52,902 bases of DNA, from positions 1-52,902 of the IMG/VR virus record IMGVR_UViG_3300021335_000025; one strand, 5' to 3'. Below, one piece after another: positions 49,979 through 52,902 of the stretch. The notes under the pieces are model-generated. The model saw only the letters and a program-made list of their open reading frames with translations, had not been told where the DNA came from and did not search any database. The stretch is from a virus. Numbering within the stretch: the stretch's first letter is position 1; each line of letters opens with the position of its first letter. The position numbers and the translations under genes were made by a program.

Positions 49979-50297
49979 GGCTATACTTCCATGCATCTTC
50001 TAAGATGCCATACAAATAGTTTTTAATTTTTCTTGCTTGGGGTTTTGGAATGTGCCCATAAGCTTCACGAAGCATTTTGTGAGTGTTATCAGAACCTCCT
50101 TCTAGATATTCTCCCAACTCATTTACCAAATCTGAAATTTCTACAGAAGTTTCGCTGGTAATAAACTCTTCAACTTGCTTTCTTGTTACATTTCTAGATT
50201 TCAAATAATCATAAAATTTTAAAACAAACTTGTTTTCAAAAGCAAAGTCAATTGCTTGGTCAACATCATAATAAACTTCGTGAAAATTAGTGTCCAT
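49941..50297 (-). CDS. Conserved protein, function unknown
   Basis: From the ATG at 50297 (MDTNFHEVYYDVDQAIDFAF) the product is 118 residues. The ATG overlaps the glutaredoxin stop (TGATG). It is helical, with NVTRKQVEEFITSETSVEIS, then GYLEGGSDNTHKMLREAYG-like acidic segments, and a strongly basic end (PGRRKKTK). The basic tail may contact nucleic acid. No domain is recognised. Confidence 0.75.
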   Translation of the reverse strand: MDTNFHEVYYDVDQAIDFAFENKFVLKFYDYLKSRNVTRKQVEEFITSETSVEISDLVNELGEYLEGGSDNTHKMLREAYGHIPKPQARKIKNYLYGILEDAWKYSHDKRPGRRKKTK

Positions 50298-50533
50298 CAA
50301 ATAATTTTGTTTTCTGAAAGGTACTTTACAGTTTCAGTGCATCCACCGATCAATACATCATCCAAAAGAACCCTTGGAAAAGTTGATCCGTTTCCAAACT
50401 TTGAATAAAATTCTTCTCTTGTAAAATCACTATTTAATTTTTGAATTTCATAATCAAGATTCGCCAGATGCAAAACTCTTTCCACTTTTGTGCAAAATGG
50501 ACAACCTTCTTTAGAATATACTGTAAATTTCAT
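50297..50533 (-). CDS. nrdC: Glutaredoxin (NrdC-type)
   Basis: A 78-residue glutaredoxin with the dithiol active site in VYSKEGCPFCTKVERVL. The cis-Pro segment is GSTFPRVLLDDVLIGGCTET. Such small glutaredoxins reduce ribonucleotide reductase in phage nucleotide metabolism. The length and both motifs are intact, unlike the paralogue at 47647-47886. It precedes the 118-residue gene with a TGATG overlap. Confidence 0.9.
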   Translation of the reverse strand: MKFTVYSKEGCPFCTKVERVLHLANLDYEIQKLNSDFTREEFYSKFGNGSTFPRVLLDDVLIGGCTETVKYLSENKII

Positions 50534-50555
50534 TTTGTAATAATAAAACTGAAAA

Positions 50556-50834
50556 TTATTTAGCGTGATATGCTTTTAGATCTGGATTTGGTTGAGAAGG
50601 AACCACGGGGTTCCGACTTACATTTTTGATCACAATAAAAGCATCCTTTTGATAAGTAATAGTTCCAAAAGGTTTTGCCCACTTTGGATTTGCATCAGGA
50701 TTAGTTGCAGTTCCAGTTACAGCAACACCTCCAATATCAACCTTCAGTTCATCTTCATGATCCCATCCAAGTTTCTGAAGGGCAATAGCAAACTGCCCAA
50801 GCATATCAGCACTCGGATTCTTTTTCTCCGTCAT
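50556..50834 (-). CDS. Small conserved protein, function unknown
   Basis: The ATG at 50834 (MTEKKNPSADMLGQFAIALQ) is chosen because GGAG lies 8 bases upstream and the transcription start predicted near 50850 excludes the in-frame ATG at 50858. The product is 92 residues: a helix (LGQFAIALQKLGWDHEDEL), then beta strands around VDIGGVAVTGTATNP and GTITYQKDAFIVIKNVSRNP. It has no membrane segment and no known motif. Confidence 0.7.
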   Translation of the reverse strand: MTEKKNPSADMLGQFAIALQKLGWDHEDELKVDIGGVAVTGTATNPDANPKWAKPFGTITYQKDAFIVIKNVSRNPVVPSQPNPDLKAYHAK

Positions 50835-50856
50835 TGATTTCACTCCGTGGTTCTTC

Positions 50857-50885
50857 ATTATACAATGGTTTACCTGGCCTGTAAA
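50857..50885 (-). promoter_or_regulatory. Sigma70-type promoter with -35 in a hairpin loop
   Basis: The minus strand shows TTTACA (50880-50885), 17 bases, then TATAAT (50857-50862). The -35 sits in the loop of the inverted repeat 50872-50898, so the hairpin stem spans the -35 and spacer. Confidence 0.75.
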
Positions 50886-50898
50886 GTTGAGGCCAGGT
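50872..50898. promoter_or_regulatory. 8-bp perfect inverted repeat overlapping a promoter
   Basis: ACCTGGCC (50872-50879) and GGCCAGGT (50891-50898) enclose 11 bases. No T-run follows on either strand, so it is less likely to be a simple terminator. An operator, or a factor-dependent terminator for transcription from the plastocyanin side, are possible. Confidence 0.6.
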
Positions 50899-50948
50899 AT
50901 CTATCAGAATTTCTGAGATTTTATATGGTGTTTCAGAGTTAATCATTT

Positions 50949-51059
50949 CTAGGGATTGTGATTTTTATTTCCCTTTACTTTATTATAACCCCAAACAATA
51001 AGAGCGCCAGCACCGACGCCTACGATACAGCAGATAATCATGTGTCCAAAATGATGCAT
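50949..51059 (-). CDS. Small membrane protein next to plastocyanin
   Basis: A 36-residue frame: MHHFGHMIICCIVGVGAGAL, then IVWGYNKVKGNKNHNP. It has one membrane segment (~7-26) preceded by His and Met residues and a Cys pair, and a basic tail. It lies 20 bases after the plastocyanin gene on the same transcript. The His/Met/Cys-rich start could bind copper, which would fit the neighbour, but this is inference. No clear ribosome binding site is seen. Confidence 0.55.
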   Translation of the reverse strand: MHHFGHMIICCIVGVGAGALIVWGYNKVKGNKNHNP

Positions 51060-51079
51060 TAGTTTTTGTTTAATTTAAA

Positions 51080-51403
51080 TCAGTTTACGGTAACGTGTCC
51101 AATCATTCCAGCGCCTTTATGAGGATCACACCAAAAGGTATACTCGCCAGGAACATCAAAGGAAACGTCAAAGGATTCTCCAGGAGAAAATGCCAAACCT
51201 GTATGGCTGAGCTCGGGATGACCATCAACAATGACATTGTGAGGAGGTAGCACGTTATTGATAAAGTGGATGCTATCACCAGCAGCAATTGTAACTTCTG
51301 AGGGTTCAAAGACTAGTCCTCCATTATAACCCATCTGAACATCAACTGCCCAAGCAGGGAGAGCGAAGAAAAGAGTTGCGATAAATGCAAAAAAGAACTT
51401 CAT
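51080..51403 (-). CDS. petE: Plastocyanin
   Basis: A 107-residue protein with a 19-residue signal peptide (MKFFFAFIATLFFALPAWA) followed by a mature blue-copper domain. The four copper ligands are all present: His in NVLPPHNVIVDG, and Cys, His and Met in YTFWCDPHKGAGMIGHVTVN. Plastocyanin carries electrons from cytochrome b6f to photosystem I in the thylakoid lumen. Phage-encoded copies are thought to sustain photosynthetic electron flow during infection. It is a known auxiliary metabolic gene of cyanomyoviruses. It has its own sigma70-type promoter at 51435-51463, implying early expression. Confidence 0.97.
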   Translation of the reverse strand: MKFFFAFIATLFFALPAWAVDVQMGYNGGLVFEPSEVTIAAGDSIHFINNVLPPHNVIVDGHPELSHTGLAFSPGESFDVSFDVPGEYTFWCDPHKGAGMIGHVTVN

Positions 51404-51434
51404 AAAAGTTTATGTAACTTCACTATCTATACTC

Positions 51435-51463
51435 TTTATATTATTATACTTGGGATTTGTCAG
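51435..51463 (-). promoter_or_regulatory. Sigma70-type promoter for plastocyanin
   Basis: The minus strand shows CTGACA (51458-51463), 17 bases, then TATAAA (51435-51440). The -35 overlaps the stop of the metzincin gene. The predicted start is near 51428, 25 bases before the ATG. Confidence 0.7.
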
Positions 51464-51942
51464 TTAATCATTACAGAATATAGTCCCGTAATAGTATCAA
51501 CATCTGCAGGTCGAAATGCTTTCACTGGTGCAATCCAGTTGTAGGACATTACAGTATCATTAGTATCAGTATCATACCATACATCACCGTCTCTATCATC
51601 ATGAGGATGCTCAAGACCTAATGCGTGGCCCCACTCATGCAAATACACATACTTCTTATCATTAGCAAATTTCTTAACTAGGATAGTATATCCTTTCTCT
51701 GTTGGTATACACAAACCAGCAGCATAATCATATGGTTCTGGCATACTCTTTCTTTCATAGAATGCAACCTCAGCATGTTTTGGTTTCTTCAACACCTTGA
51801 TGTTGAATGATACCATTTCATCTGTGGTTGCAATCATGTTTCGAGTGAACCTCGTTGGACTATCAACATACACCTTGAGAAGGTTATCATTTAGAAATTG
51901 AGAGGTGTGTTGATAGTTATAAGGAGAAATTAGTTCTTCCAT
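51460..51942 (-). CDS. Metzincin-type zinc protease
   Basis: A 160-residue protein from the ATG at 51942 (MEELISPYNYQHTSQFLNDN). This start is supported by AGGAGAG directly upstream and by TAATG overlap with the preceding stop. The zinc site HEWGHALGLEHPHDD (H-E-x-x-H-x-x-G-x-x-H-x-x-D) lies near residues 103-117, and the Met-turn DTVMSYNW follows ~30 residues later. This is the minimal metzincin catalytic domain, without propeptide, signal or secretion repeats. It should act inside the infected cell or be packaged. Its substrate is unknown. It follows three overlapping small genes and precedes petE. Confidence 0.88.
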   Translation of the reverse strand: MEELISPYNYQHTSQFLNDNLLKVYVDSPTRFTRNMIATTDEMVSFNIKVLKKPKHAEVAFYERKSMPEPYDYAAGLCIPTEKGYTILVKKFANDKKYVYLHEWGHALGLEHPHDDRDGDVWYDTDTNDTVMSYNWIAPVKAFRPADVDTITGLYSVMIN

Positions 51943-52172
51943 TACTCTCCTTTTACAACATGAGACCATGCAACTTTATACTTATTATCCCAGTTATCGC
52001 AGTATGGTGGATAAAAAGCATTGAGAGCAGCAGTAGTGTCAACAATGCGTTTCATATCACCAGCATCTACTGCTTCTTGTAGTTTATCAAGAAGAAAACT
52101 AAACGTAGTGATTTGACTAAATGCATCCTCAAGATCATTCATTACTTTCCAAGTTTTGTCTGGCATTGTCAT
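51942..52172 (-). CDS. Small helical protein, function unknown
   Basis: A 76-residue protein (MTMPDKTWKVMNDLEDAFSQ) that is helical (FSFLLDKLQEAVDAGDMKRI) and has an aromatic end segment (ALNAFYPPYCDNWDNKYKVA). Its ATG overlaps the stop of the upstream membrane protein (ATGA) and its stop overlaps the metzincin start. It could be an inhibitor or partner of that protease, by analogy with adjacent pairs, but there is no direct evidence. Confidence 0.65.
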   Translation of the reverse strand: MTMPDKTWKVMNDLEDAFSQITTFSFLLDKLQEAVDAGDMKRIVDTTAALNAFYPPYCDNWDNKYKVAWSHVVKGE

Positions 52173-52399
52173 TTGTTGCCCTCACAATATAAAAGATATT
52201 TGTATTCTGCTACCTGATGTGGAGCATATCTTACTATATCACATCCTTTGTAGGTGTCAACCACTTCAAATGATGCTTTTAGTTCTGGTGTGTTCATTGA
52301 TAGTGCTCCAACGATTAATATACCAAAACCAACAACACCAAGAGTAACTGCTACACCATTAAGAAACTCTTTGAGAGCATACTTGTCATCTTCAGTCAT
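52169..52399 (-). CDS. Small membrane protein, function unknown
   Basis: A 76-residue protein with one membrane segment (FLNGVAVTLGVVGFGILIVG, residues ~12-31). A short soluble domain follows, with two Cys (YKGCDIVRY and YLLYCEGNK) that could form a disulfide if outside the cytoplasm. The start overlaps the previous gene (ATGA). It ends in overlap with the 76-residue helical gene. The family is unknown. Confidence 0.7.
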   Translation of the reverse strand: MTEDDKYALKEFLNGVAVTLGVVGFGILIVGALSMNTPELKASFEVVDTYKGCDIVRYAPHQVAEYKYLLYCEGNK

Positions 52400-52893
52400 T
52401 TTTGTGCCTCTTCTTGGAATGTCCTTACTCGTTCAAGATAATCTTTTCCTTGTTGATACAACCCATCAATCAGTGCGTTGATGTCAGCAGTAGAAACAAC
52501 ATCAAACTCGTGATTAAGGTTCTCATACCTCAACGCATCAAGCATACACTCTAATGTCATTGCCTGTTGAAACTCTGGTGTGATAGGTGTTCCATGGGAG
52601 AGACCAGAACATTCAGTATTATAGAACATATTGTATCGTTCAAGAATGCGATGATTTCTTACCATACTATTTTCCTCCGCAAACTTATCGGCATCAAATA
52701 CTTGTGATTTGGCAAACTCTTCTTGGAACTTTTCAGTATCCATAAGTTGTCCAGTAGTCATTTCCTTGAACTTTTGTTTGCCGTATTCAGTAAGGGAATG
52801 TTTTTGATTTCGTAGTTGATTGATTTCTTCTTGTGATAAGTTCAACCAAGGAGCATTATCGGGCACTGGAAGATTGTGAGATTCTTGTTTCAT
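52396..52893 (-). CDS. Conserved protein, function unknown
   Basis: A 165-residue protein from the ATG at 52893, 9 bases from the window edge, so its promoter is not visible. It starts MKQESHNLPVPDNAPWLNLS and is helical throughout: LSQEEINQLRNQKHSLTEYG, TDTEKFQEEFAKSQ-like segments, MTLECMLDALRYENLNHEFD, and a coiled end. No catalytic or metal motif is seen. It is the first visible gene of the chain of overlapping genes leading to the metzincin. Confidence 0.7.
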   Translation of the reverse strand: MKQESHNLPVPDNAPWLNLSQEEINQLRNQKHSLTEYGKQKFKEMTTGQLMDTEKFQEEFAKSQVFDADKFAEENSMVRNHRILERYNMFYNTECSGLSHGTPITPEFQQAMTLECMLDALRYENLNHEFDVVSTADINALIDGLYQQGKDYLERVRTFQEEAQK

Positions 52894-52902
52894 TTTTTCA
52901 AT

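Overview
The window looks like part of the genome of a T4-like myovirus infecting marine cyanobacteria (Synechococcus or Prochlorococcus). The DNA is AT-rich, and nearly all genes lie on the minus strand with 1-10 base overlaps. T4 core proteins are recognisable by sequence: gp4, gp5, gp26, gp32, gp33, gp48, gp53, gp59. Cyanophage or cyanobacterial genes are also present: ThyX, PhoH, a DUF1825 protein, a plastocyanin with all four copper ligands, and a small DUF4278-like peptide. No identification was checked against a database. Layout, left to right: 1-15211 encodes very large distal tail or fibre proteins, namely a collagen-like protein cut by the window edge, a 120-residue protein, two proteins with beta-helix-like segments (1824 and 1886 aa), and a 1051-aa repeat protein. 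15255-17334 is an early-type island with a Mom-like acyltransferase gene, small conserved genes and three tRNAs (Ile-UAU, Leu-UAA, Thr-UGU). 17346-25086 holds four more structural proteins. 25086-39393 is the tail-hub and tail-core cluster: gp5-like hub with dockerin-like calcium loops, a gp27-position protein, a 1292-aa protein with three different peptidoglycan-hydrolase domains, a 1123-aa tape-measure-like protein, gp26 with a tiny frameshift-linked partner, and a tail-tube-like protein. 39439-42006 is a short plus-strand island (gp4, gp48, gp53). 42007-47090 holds DNA metabolism and transcription: gp32, DUF1825, gp59, gp33, RecB-like nuclease, PhoH, ThyX. 47091-52902 holds many small proteins, two glutaredoxin-like proteins, plastocyanin and a metzincin protease. 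Regulation: two promoter classes can be read directly. Eight host-type promoters (TTGACA-like, exactly 17 bases, TATAAT-like) precede early or metabolic units. T4-style late promoters (NATAAATA) precede structural units. Several intrinsic terminators separate them, and in one case the terminator loop supplies the -35 box of the next promoter. Most interesting points: (1) a leader at 47492-47584 matches the cyanobacterial glutamine riboswitch (glnA/Downstream-peptide class). It starts at the predicted transcription start of its own promoter and precedes three overlapping micro-genes (44, 35, 26 aa) and a terminator. (2) gp26 ends in a canonical -1 slippery heptamer that would fuse it to a 56-residue protein just upstream of the tape-measure-like genes, as in lambda G/GT. 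(3) One virion protein combines SleB-like, amidase and M23 domains. (4) A 90-bp segment is 97% identical between the two adjacent large tail genes.
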